Of a stretch of DNA of 6,107 nt, positions 1 to 6,035 are shown in pieces. Location of the stretch: positions 1 through 6,107 of the forward strand of contig JAGYOI010000093.1 in NCBI GenBank assembly GCA_018399395.1, written 5' to 3'. The translations under genes were made by a program, and so were the position numbers. The notes under the pieces are model-generated. The model was not told where the DNA came from and made no database searches. It saw only the letters and a program-made list of their open reading frames with translations. How positions within the stretch are numbered: position 1 is the first letter of the stretch; each line of letters starts with the position of its first letter. This DNA is from Prolixibacteraceae bacterium (GTDB lineage: Bacteria; Bacteroidota; Bacteroidia; Bacteroidales; Prolixibacteraceae).

Positions 1-1
1 T

Positions 2-214
2 CCGGCACGCGAAGAGCCCATCGAGGGGGTTAATGCTGAAATGATTGTTGATAAAATGAATTTGAAAGAGCGGGGGATTGCCGCTTTGGATAACATAGTA
101 GATGTGTTGAAAGATAAAGATTTTGATGTGCTCCTTACAATGGGGGCCGGAAACATCGACCGCATTGTTGGTGATATTGAAAAGATGTTGAATGAGAAAT
201 ACATAAAGCAATGA
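2..214 (+). CDS. murC: UDP-N-acetylmuramate--L-alanine ligase, C-terminal end (partial)
   Basis: Only the last 70 codons are in the window; the reading frame begins at base 2 and runs off the left edge. The fragment opens with PAREEPIEGV and later carries TMGAGNID. Both are typical of the C-terminal (third) domain of MurC, the cytoplasmic ligase that uses ATP to add L-alanine to UDP-N-acetylmuramic acid in peptidoglycan precursor synthesis. The identification rests on these two motifs and on the position directly before ftsQ, which is the standard dcw order. The stop codon overlaps the ftsQ start as ATGA, suggesting translational coupling. The catalytic Mur ligase centre and ATP-binding domain lie outside the window, so their integrity cannot be judged. 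Confidence 0.93.
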   Translation, partial: PAREEPIEGVNAEMIVDKMNLKERGIAALDNIVDVLKDKDFDVLLTMGAGNIDRIVGDIEKMLNEKYIKQ

Positions 215-963
215 ACCGGGGGATGATATTGAAAATATCGGGATTGATTGCAGTGACCATCTTAATATTTGTGTCACTGAGTTTCGTTTCGTCCGAAAAG
301 GGAAAGATTGCGTGTGCCGAAATGCAGGTTGTTTATAGTGAGCCATATCAGTTTGTTGCTGACAAAGCGATTAAAGAACTTGTAGTTAAAAATATAAAAG
401 GTTTAAGGGGTTCACTAATGGACACCTTGGATTCTGAACTGATTGAGGAGAAGGTTGAGGAGCTGGCATGGATAAAAAACGCTGAAGTTTTTAAGGGCTA
501 TGCGCAAAGCGACAGTGTGCGTTTTGTTGGAGGACTGAAAATATTTGTGGAGCAGGAAGTGCCAGTTTTAAGGGTTGTTGATGGTGCCGATGGTTATTAT
601 CTGAACAGCCGTGGTAAAAAATTACCGTTTTCATCAACTCATACCATGAATGTACCTGTTTTTACCGGGGCTGTGAGCGATAGTTTGGTTCAGAAAGATT
701 TGCTCAGGTTTGTTGATGCAATATCCGAAGACGCGTTCTTGTCTTCATTGTTTCAGCAGGTAGATGTACAGCATGATGGGCAATTTGTACTGGTGCCACG
801 TGTAGGGGGGCATCTCATTATGTTCGGAACGATTGAAAACATGGATAAAAAGTTCCGCAATCTTCAGGCCGTTTATAAAGATGGCTTGAAAAACGGAAAG
901 TGGAATAGATATAAAAGTATAACGTTAAAATATGAAAACCAGGTTGTTTGTACCCTCAAATGA
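211..963 (+). CDS. ftsQ: Cell division protein FtsQ (Bacteroidota type)
   Basis: This 250-residue protein has a very short cytoplasmic start, one membrane segment at about residues 8-27 (ISGLIAVTILIFVSLSFV), and a periplasmic remainder. That is the bitopic layout of FtsQ/DivIB. Residues of about 34-115 fit a degenerate POTRA domain and the rest the beta domain. The ending (FGTIENMDKKFRNLQAVY, a WNRY motif, then KYENQVVCTLK) matches what I know of FtsQ from Bacteroidota, which is poorly conserved relative to the proteobacterial protein. FtsQ links the cytoplasmic Z-ring to the septal wall machinery through FtsL and FtsB. The ATG at 211 overlaps the murC stop by four bases, supporting this start; another in-frame ATG at 223 would still leave the membrane segment intact. 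Identification relies on topology, the C-terminal motif and the position between murC and ftsA. Confidence 0.92.
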   Translation: MNRGMILKISGLIAVTILIFVSLSFVSSEKGKIACAEMQVVYSEPYQFVADKAIKELVVKNIKGLRGSLMDTLDSELIEEKVEELAWIKNAEVFKGYAQSDSVRFVGGLKIFVEQEVPVLRVVDGADGYYLNSRGKKLPFSSTHTMNVPVFTGAVSDSLVQKDLLRFVDAISEDAFLSSLFQQVDVQHDGQFVLVPRVGGHLIMFGTIENMDKKFRNLQAVYKDGLKNGKWNRYKSITLKYENQVVCTLK

Positions 964-986
964 CCCGGAACCTAAATTAATACCCT

Positions 987-2261
987 ATGAGTGAACGAAA
1001 TATTGTTGCAGCAGTTGATATTGGAACCAACACCGTGATTTGTTTAATCGGAAGCAAAAACGAAGCGGGGAATAAAATTGACATTCTCGGTCATTCGATG
1101 GTTGCATCGGCCGGTGTTCGGCGTGGTGTGGTTTTTAATATCCATGAAGTGGTGGCATCGGTGAATAATGCTGTTAAAAAAGCAACACGTGACCTCGATG
1201 TTCAGGTCAGGAAATTGTATGTAAATGTTGCCGGACAGAAACTACGCACGATAGAGACCCGTTTGTCGAAAACTTTCGGGGAAAGCAGAATAATACAAAG
1301 GGAAGATGTTCGCGAGCTTTTTCAGAAAGCGAAACATACCGACCCGGGCTACGATGATAAAGTTTATCATGTAATCAACCAATCGTACACGGTTGATGGC
1401 GAAACTGGCATTCACAACCCTTGTGGTGCACCGGGGGCCGAACTGGTGGCCGAATACCGACTGGTTATTGGACCCAAAAGCTATGAAGAGTTATTGCGCA
1501 CTGGTCTTGAAAAGGCCGGCTTCGAACTGGTAAGGTGCATCGTTAACCCTGTAGCAGCTTCAGAGGCTGTTCTTTCGTCCGATGAAAAGGAGGCCGGGGT
1601 AGTCCTGGTTGATTTTGGTGGCGGAACAACATCTGTTTCGCTTTATTACGACAGTGTTTTGCGCCACCTCGGAATGATTCCTTTTGGGGGAAATGTGGTT
1701 ACACACGATATTAAAGAAGGATGCTCGATTGTGTTACGTCAGGCTGAATCGCTCAAAGTGCAGTATGGAGTTGCAATGGGCGAGCAGGCTTCTGAAAATA
1801 TGGTGGTTACAATTCCCGGTATTAATGGCTGGGAGCCTAAAGAAATATCATTCAAAAGCCTGGCATATATTGTTCAGGCACGGATGGAGGAAATTGTTGA
1901 GAGTGTATGTTTTCAGATTGAAAAAAGTGGCTTCATCGATACCCTTGGTGCCGGTATTGTTATTACTGGCGGAGGGGCAAAGCTCGACAGGCTTACCAAC
2001 CTGGTTAAGTACAAAAGTGGTATGGATGCCCGTATTGGTATCCCTGCAAATGGTATTGTCGATGAAAAAGATAAGCCTGTGATGACCCCTCAGTATGCAA
2101 CTGCATTTGGGTTGCTGAAAAAAGCAGTATTCGATACCAATGCAAACAACGACGAAGTGATTGTGAAAAAGCCTAAACGGAAACTGTTTAAGGCACAATC
2201 TGAGTCGATTATGCAACGTTTGTCTTTGTTTTTTAACGAAGAAGAGGATTCAGAATTATAA
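987..2261 (+). CDS. ftsA: Cell division protein FtsA, membrane tether of the Z-ring
   Basis: This 424-residue protein is an actin-fold ATPase that polymerises on the inner face of the membrane and anchors FtsZ through its C-terminal peptide. Visible elements are the phosphate-1 loop DIGTNTV (residues 11-17), a 1C (SHS2-type) subdomain at about 85-165, the phosphate-2 loop VDFGGGTTSVSLY (208-220), and the adenosine motif GIVITGGGAKLDRL (323-336). A variable linker follows, with a basic cluster KKPKRKLFK (394-402) and a terminal amphipathic stretch SIMQRLSLFFN (407-417) before an acidic end. The last stretch is the expected membrane-targeting helix. Length is normal for the family. The start lies 23 bases after ftsQ with an A/T-rich upstream and no Shine-Dalgarno match, and the residues after it fit the usual FtsA N-terminus. 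The gene precedes ftsZ by 11 bases, so the two are surely cotranscribed. Confidence 0.97.
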   Translation: MSERNIVAAVDIGTNTVICLIGSKNEAGNKIDILGHSMVASAGVRRGVVFNIHEVVASVNNAVKKATRDLDVQVRKLYVNVAGQKLRTIETRLSKTFGESRIIQREDVRELFQKAKHTDPGYDDKVYHVINQSYTVDGETGIHNPCGAPGAELVAEYRLVIGPKSYEELLRTGLEKAGFELVRCIVNPVAASEAVLSSDEKEAGVVLVDFGGGTTSVSLYYDSVLRHLGMIPFGGNVVTHDIKEGCSIVLRQAESLKVQYGVAMGEQASENMVVTIPGINGWEPKEISFKSLAYIVQARMEEIVESVCFQIEKSGFIDTLGAGIVITGGGAKLDRLTNLVKYKSGMDARIGIPANGIVDEKDKPVMTPQYATAFGLLKKAVFDTNANNDEVIVKKPKRKLFKAQSESIMQRLSLFFNEEEDSEL

Positions 2262-2272
2262 AACCGACCATT

Positions 2273-3508
2273 ATGTCAAAAGAATTACTCAATTTTAATA
2301 ACGAACCCGGAACAGCGGCACACATCAAGGTTATTGGCGTGGGCGGTGGTGGCGGCAATGCCGTCAACTACATGTGTCATCGCGGGATAACCGATGTAGG
2401 GTTTATGTTGTGCAATACCGATTCACAAGCGCTTGATAATAGTCCGGTTGAAATGTGTGTCAGGCTCGGCAACACCCTTACTGAAGGGCGTGGGGCCGGT
2501 AATATGCCAGAACTTGGCCGCCAGGCAGCCGAAGAAAGTATCGATGAAATTCGTGCTTTGCTTGAAGGTACCACCGATATGGTTTTTATTACCGCCTGCA
2601 TGGGTGGTGGTACGGGTACCGGTGCAGCCCCGGTTATTGCCGAAGTTTGTAAAGAATTGGAAATTCTGACAATTGCTGTAGTTACAGTACCAGCAAAATC
2701 TGAAGGTCGAAAGCGGTACAATCAGGCCATCGAGGGGGTAAACCAGATAAAAGAGCATGTTGACAGCCTTTTGGTTATCAATAACGATAAAATAAGGGAG
2801 ATTTATGGCAACCTGCCAGCCTCACAGGCTTTTTCGAAAGCTGACGAAATACTGGCTACCGCTGTTAAAGGTATTGCCGAAATTATCACCCTGCACGGGA
2901 GCATTAACATCGACTTTGCCGATGTGAGCACAGTGCTTACCGGTAGCCGTGTCTTCATTATGGGCACCGGATTTGCCGAAGGTGAAGGCCGTGCATACAA
3001 GGCTGTGGAAGAGGCACTTGAATCGCCATTGCTCGACAGTAACGACATTTACGGGACCGATGAGATATTGCTCAATATCACTTCAGGGACCGATGAGATA
3101 ACCATTGGTGAAATTGGTAATGTTATTGAATATTTGCAGGAGAAAGCCGGCGATGACGCTAACATTATCTGGGGAAACGGTTTTGACGATACCCTGGGCT
3201 CAAAAATTAGTGTGACCATTGTGGCTACAGGCTTTAAAACCAATCCCTCTGAAATATTGCAGGAACAGGAAAAAGAGCCGGAGCAAAAAGTTGAGCTCGA
3301 AATGCCTGAAGACAATATTTTTATTAATGAAGAGACAGGAGATGAGCCTGCTGGGCATTGTGATGAAACCAAAACAACCGGTAAAAAGAATGATGAGATG
3401 AATAATCCGGTTAGAAAAAAATCCCGCAAAAATTCAAAAAAAGAAGGGTGGTTAAAACGACAATTTGAACTCTTTTTTGAAGAGAAAAGTGCCGATTTTG
3501 ACGCTTGA
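2273..3508 (+). CDS. ftsZ: FtsZ paralogue 1, tubulin-like GTPase with an FtsA-like C-terminal tail
   Basis: This 411-residue protein has the complete FtsZ GTPase fold: IGVGGGGGNAVN (21-32), CNTDSQAL (47-54), TEGRGAGN (70-77), the tubulin signature GGGTGTG (111-117), EGRKR (144-148), and T7 loop NIDFAD (212-217). GTP binding and hydrolysis therefore look possible. It departs from the norm at C109 (Gly usual), A141 (Phe usual in the PF pair) and R226 (Gly usual in SGV). Residues of about 323-380 form an acidic linker. The canonical Bacteroidota C-terminal peptide is absent. In its place stand a basic cluster RKKSRKNSKK (381-390), an amphipathic stretch GWLKRQFELFFEE (392-404) and an acidic end, resembling the tail of the upstream FtsA. 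It aligns without gaps to the second ftsZ over about 300 residues, at roughly two-thirds identity by eye. I infer an accessory, possibly membrane-binding, Z-ring subunit. The FtsZ family is certain; the special role is inference. Confidence 0.95.
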   Translation: MSKELLNFNNEPGTAAHIKVIGVGGGGGNAVNYMCHRGITDVGFMLCNTDSQALDNSPVEMCVRLGNTLTEGRGAGNMPELGRQAAEESIDEIRALLEGTTDMVFITACMGGGTGTGAAPVIAEVCKELEILTIAVVTVPAKSEGRKRYNQAIEGVNQIKEHVDSLLVINNDKIREIYGNLPASQAFSKADEILATAVKGIAEIITLHGSINIDFADVSTVLTGSRVFIMGTGFAEGEGRAYKAVEEALESPLLDSNDIYGTDEILLNITSGTDEITIGEIGNVIEYLQEKAGDDANIIWGNGFDDTLGSKISVTIVATGFKTNPSEILQEQEKEPEQKVELEMPEDNIFINEETGDEPAGHCDETKTTGKKNDEMNNPVRKKSRKNSKKEGWLKRQFELFFEEKSADFDA

Positions 3509-3572
3509 TTTTATGACCTCAAAGTGATTAGCTTAAACAAATGACAACACAACGATTAAAAAGAAAACGAAC

Positions 3573-4976
3573 ATGGAAAACAACGATATTTTAACCAATT
3601 TTCAACTGCCGGTAAACGAAGGTGGTATCATAAAAGTGATTGGTGTTGGAGGTGGTGGCGGTAATGCCGTAAACCATATGAGCCGCCGGGGAATTACCGA
3701 TGTCGATTTTATGATTTGTAATACCGACTCACAGGCATTGGCTAATAGTACGGTGCAAACAAAAGTCCAGCTTGGTTCGTCGCTTACCGAAGGCCGCGGT
3801 GCAGGAAACAAGCCCGAAATAGGACGTTGTGCTGCACAGGAAAATATCGAAGATGTAAAAGCGGCCATTGGCGAGCGGACAAAAATGGTGTTCATCACTG
3901 CCGGGATGGGCGGTGGAACCGGTACCGGTGCCGGTCCGGTTATTGCCGGGGCTTGCAACGAACTTGGTTTGCTTACGGTGGGTATTGTTACCATCCCTTT
4001 CCGGAACGAGGGCAAGCGACGCATACAGCAAGCCATTGAAGGAATACAGGAAATGGAAAAGCATGTCGATTCGTTGTTGGTGATAAATAATGAACGCATC
4101 CGCGAAATGTATGGCGACTTTAAGCTTTCGGAAGCTTTTTCACGGGCCGACGATGTGCTGGCGACTGCTGCTAAAGGTATAGCCGAAATTATTACTGTAC
4201 ATGGTTATATTAATGTTGACTTTGCCGATGTGGAAACCGTAATGCGCCAGAGTGGTGTCTCACTTATGGGCTCGGCTGTTGGCAAAGGTGAAAATCGTGC
4301 CCTGGCAGCCGTTGAGGAGGCATTGAATTCTCCATTGCTGAACAATAATAATATCGAAGGGGCACAAAATATTCTGCTTAATGTAACCTCGGGGAAGGAA
4401 GAAATTACCATGGATGAAATTGGGCAGATTACTGATTACATTCAGGCGCGCGCCGGTTACGATGCCGACCTGATTTGGGGTAATGGTATTGACGAGTCGT
4501 TTGAAGGCGAAGTGTGTGTTACAGTAGTTGCTACAGGGTTTAGCACATCTTCAATCCCCGAAGTACTGGCCAATAAAAAGGTTGAAAAAACCTATCATAC
4601 CCTCGATGATAAAAAAGAAGCCCAGTCGCGTGAAAACCTGAAAAAGGAGAAACCCGTTCAGGAAACATTTCAGTTTGACAAACCAAAGCCGTCCAATGAA
4701 TTTGACAGCTTGTACAACGGGGCAGGTAAGGCTCGTGATGAAGGAGCAGAAGACCAGCCGGCACGTAAAGTGGAATTTAATGTTGATTTTGCCGGTACAG
4801 AAGAAGAAGAGATTGAAAACCTTGAAAATATTCCTGCCTATAAACGCCGGCAGATTAAGATGAAATCGAAACAAAAGAAAGAACGTGAAGTTTCACGTTT
4901 CAGACTTGAAAACGATGAGAATGACGAAATATTCTTAAGTGAAAATAATAGTTATTTACACGATAATGTTGATTAA
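3573..4976 (+). CDS. ftsZ: FtsZ paralogue 2, probably the canonical Z-ring GTPase
   Basis: This 467-residue protein is a full FtsZ. It has IGVGGGGGNAVN (23-34), TEGRGAGNKPEIG (72-84), the signature GGGTGTG (113-119) preceded by the usual AGM, PF with EGKRR (142-150), and T7 loop NVDFAD (214-219). A long charged linker runs from about 325 to 450. It contains IPAYKRR (420-426), typical of FtsZ in Bacteroidota, and ends in NNSYLHDNVD, the C-terminal conserved peptide that binds FtsA and other partners. The intact tail and standard active-site residues mark it as the probable housekeeping FtsZ, although it is the more distal copy from ftsA. The start at 3573 follows an A-rich leader and gives the expected N-terminal extension before the GTPase core. 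It sits 64 bases after the first ftsZ, the widest gap in the cluster, so some separate expression is possible. Confidence 0.97.
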   Translation: MENNDILTNFQLPVNEGGIIKVIGVGGGGGNAVNHMSRRGITDVDFMICNTDSQALANSTVQTKVQLGSSLTEGRGAGNKPEIGRCAAQENIEDVKAAIGERTKMVFITAGMGGGTGTGAGPVIAGACNELGLLTVGIVTIPFRNEGKRRIQQAIEGIQEMEKHVDSLLVINNERIREMYGDFKLSEAFSRADDVLATAAKGIAEIITVHGYINVDFADVETVMRQSGVSLMGSAVGKGENRALAAVEEALNSPLLNNNNIEGAQNILLNVTSGKEEITMDEIGQITDYIQARAGYDADLIWGNGIDESFEGEVCVTVVATGFSTSSIPEVLANKKVEKTYHTLDDKKEAQSRENLKKEKPVQETFQFDKPKPSNEFDSLYNGAGKARDEGAEDQPARKVEFNVDFAGTEEEEIENLENIPAYKRRQIKMKSKQKKEREVSRFRLENDENDEIFLSENNSYLHDNVD

Positions 4977-4986
4977 ATCTATGATC

Positions 4987-5436
4987 ATGAAAATTTTTGA
5001 CGATGTAAACAATGGCATAAAGGAGGCTATGAAAGCCAAGGACAAAGTAAGGCTTGAAGCCTTGCGCAGTATTAAAAATGTAATGCTTGAGGCTAAATCG
5101 GCAGCAGGTGCATCCAGTGAAATAAGCGACACCGATGCCATAAAAATTATTACCAAACTGGCGAAACAAGGCAGCGATTCGGCCGATATTTATAAGCAGC
5201 AGGGACGTGATGATCTTGCACAGGCTGAGCTCGACCAGGTAGCTGTGTTCGAAGAGTTTTTACCTGAAATGATGTCGGAAGAAGAGATTGAAGAGGCCGT
5301 GAAAGCCATAATCGAAAAAACAGGTGCTTCAAGTATGAAAGATATGGGCAAAGTGATGGGCGTTGCCACCAAAGAACTGGCCGGTAAGGCCGACGGTAAA
5401 ACCATCTCCGAAAAAGTTCGTTCACTGTTGCAATAA
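4987..5436 (+). CDS. GatB/YqeY domain-containing protein
   Basis: This protein of about 149 residues begins MKIFDDVNNGIKEAMKAKDK, continues with VRLEALRSIKNVM, and contains the QGRDDLAQAE and FLPEMMSEEEIEEAV segments characteristic of YqeY proteins. The family is related to the C-terminal helical tail of GatB, a subunit of the tRNA-dependent amidotransferase. A role in tRNA handling is presumed from that relation but is not established. YqeY proteins usually start just before the F-(D/E)-x-(I/V)-N segment, so I choose the ATG at 4987; the ATG at 4981 is nearly as good. An in-frame ATG at 4939 would overlap ftsZ by 38 bases and add unrelated hydrophobic residues, so it is unlikely. The gene follows ftsZ by about 10 bases, an arrangement common in Bacteroidota, and is the last gene before the terminator. 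Confidence 0.92.
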   Translation: MKIFDDVNNGIKEAMKAKDKVRLEALRSIKNVMLEAKSAAGASSEISDTDAIKIITKLAKQGSDSADIYKQQGRDDLAQAELDQVAVFEEFLPEMMSEEEIEEAVKAIIEKTGASSMKDMGKVMGVATKELAGKADGKTISEKVRSLLQ

Positions 5437-5460
5437 ACCAAAGTTATCAACTTTTGGGTT
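5436..5460 (+). other. Imperfect hairpin just after the YqeY gene
   Basis: AACC then AAAGTT (5436-5445) can pair with AACTTT (5449-5454) and GGTT (5457-5460). The loop is ATC, with a two-base bulge on the 3' arm. It starts on the last base of the stop codon and ends directly against the GC-rich terminator hairpin. It could stack on that hairpin, protect the mRNA 3' end, or have no role. Pairing is seen in the sequence; function is inference. Confidence 0.4.
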
Positions 5461-5490
5461 AAGCGCTGCCGGGTTTCCGGTGGCGCTTTT
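5461..5490 (+). terminator. Rho-independent-type terminator closing the division gene cluster
   Basis: AAGCGCTGCCGG (5461-5472) pairs with CCGGTGGCGCTT (5477-5488) around a GTTT loop, giving a 12-bp stem with two adjacent G-U wobbles. The 3' arm runs into TTTT (5487-5490), a short U-tract. It lies 24 bases after the stop of the YqeY gene and before the separate toxin-antitoxin promoter, the expected place for the end of the murC-ftsQ-ftsA-ftsZ-ftsZ-yqeY transcript. The U-tract is short, so termination may be partial. Confidence 0.8.
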
Positions 5491-5518
5491 GCGTTAAGTG
5501 TTTTGTGTGCCAGTCAAT

Positions 5519-5550
5519 ATTGTAGCGTGTATTTATTTTTATTAATTTTG
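5519..5550 (+). promoter_or_regulatory. Bacteroidota-type sigma factor promoter for the toxin-antitoxin pair
   Basis: A -33-like TTG (5520-5522) is followed by a 20-base spacer and TAATTTTG (5543-5550), an exact match to the TAnnTTTG -7 consensus of the primary sigma factor in Bacteroidota. Transcription would begin at roughly 5555-5558, leaving a leader of about 10 bases before the antitoxin ATG at 5566. Its position between the terminator and the antitoxin gene fits an independent unit. Confidence 0.7.
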
Positions 5551-5561
5551 TTAAAAAATTA
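5543..5561. promoter_or_regulatory. Possible operator: AT inverted repeat over the -7 element
   Basis: TAATTTT (5543-5549) and AAAATTA (5555-5561) are exact inverted repeats around GTTAA, covering the -7 element and the predicted transcription start. Type II toxin-antitoxin operons are commonly repressed by the antitoxin or its complex at such a site. The arms contain only A and T, so chance occurrence in this AT-rich stretch is quite possible. Confidence 0.3.
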
Positions 5562-5565
5562 TGCT

Positions 5566-5778
5566 ATGGCAACTTATACGCTTTCAATAGATGATAAAAC
5601 ACCGAAAGGCAAAAGTTTGATTAGTCTTATAAAATCCATGAATGAGGTCGTGACAATTTTGTCAGAGAATGATGTGAACGAACCTGTGAGTCCGTATAAT
5701 CAGGAGTTTGTAGAGAAAATCCAAAAATCCAGAAATAGTGAAGGAAAAGTCATTAAGACTGAGGATTTATGGAAGTGA
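5566..5778 (+). CDS. Antitoxin of a YoeB/Txe-type toxin-antitoxin pair
   Basis: This 70-residue protein opens with MATYTLSIDDKTPKGKSLI and ends with SPYNQEFVEKIQKS, then VIKTEDLWK. The tail of FVxKI, a charged stretch and a (K)xEDLW end is a pattern seen in small Bacteroidota antitoxins encoded before YoeB/Txe toxins. I recall similar proteins annotated as DUF2683, but that family name is from memory. It does not look like the usual YefM/Phd partner of YoeB. The N-terminal half probably dimerises or binds DNA, and the C-terminal half probably wraps the toxin; both points are inference. An ATG at 5503 is in frame but would place the promoter inside the gene and add unrelated hydrophobic residues, so I chose 5566. 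The end overlaps the toxin start by 10 bases, typical of coupled pairs. Confidence 0.82.
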   Translation: MATYTLSIDDKTPKGKSLISLIKSMNEVVTILSENDVNEPVSPYNQEFVEKIQKSRNSEGKVIKTEDLWK

Positions 5779-6035
5779 TTTACAAGGAAAAAGCACTTAG
5801 AGATATTAAGCATTGGAAAAAAAGTGGTAATCTGAGTGTTCAAAGAAGAATTTCACGTTTAATTGATGACATTCAATTGCATCCTACTACTGGTCTGGGA
5901 AAACCTGAACCATTAAAATATGAGTTGAGTGGTTTGTGGTCACGTGAAATTGACAAAAAGAACAGACTTATCTACGAAGTTTGTAACAATAAAATTCATG
6001 TAATTTCTATGCTTGGTCATTATTTTGACAAATAA
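5769..6035 (+). CDS. YoeB/Txe family toxin, ribosome-dependent mRNA endonuclease
   Basis: This 88-residue protein matches YoeB in length and in its core: GLGKPEPLKYELSGLWSREI (42-61), then NRLIYEV (65-71) and a GHYFDK end (83-88). Residues corresponding to the E. coli YoeB catalytic set (Glu46, Arg65, His83, Tyr84) are E47, R66, H84 and Y85, all shifted by one, so the enzyme appears intact. YoeB binds the ribosomal A site and cuts mRNA there, halting translation when the antitoxin is degraded. The ATG at 5769 lies inside the last codons of the antitoxin gene (ATGGAAGTGA) and gives the typical short N-terminus. Base composition is visibly more AT-rich than in the ftsZ genes, in keeping with an acquired module, though codon use was not computed. 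Confidence 0.93.
   Translation: MEVIYKEKALRDIKHWKKSGNLSVQRRISRLIDDIQLHPTTGLGKPEPLKYELSGLWSREIDKKNRLIYEVCNNKIHVISMLGHYFDK

Noticed and set aside
18..30. CCATCGAGGGGGT shared between murC (18-30) and the first ftsZ (2727-2739)
   Set aside because: Both encode IEGV in conserved protein contexts; a 13-base match of this kind is coincidence.
3505..3536. Promoter-like TTG and TAGCTTAA pair before the second ftsZ
   Set aside because: The -7 match is poor (TAnnTTaa) and the spacing of 21 bases alone is not enough; kept only as a remark on the gap.
3541..3594. 17-codon frame (MTTQRLKRKRTWKTTIF) overlapping the start of the second ftsZ
   Set aside because: It is short, arises from an A-rich leader, is out of frame with ftsZ and has no similarity I recognise; a leader peptide role cannot be supported from this sequence.
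4939..4986. Longer reading frame that would start the GatB/YqeY protein inside ftsZ
   Set aside because: It would overlap the conserved C-terminal peptide codons of ftsZ and add 16 hydrophobic residues not found in the family; the ATG at 4987 (or 4981) fits YqeY proteins.
1848..5450. Many open frames on the opposite strand within ftsA, both ftsZ genes and the YqeY gene
   Set aside because: They are shadows of strongly conserved + strand genes, with no recognisable domains; frames opposite the two ftsZ genes resemble each other only because the genes do.
5503..5565. Longer antitoxin frame beginning MCASQYCSVYLF
   Set aside because: The extra 21 residues look like translated promoter sequence, and the -33 and -7 elements fall inside it; the ATG at 5566 gives a normal start.
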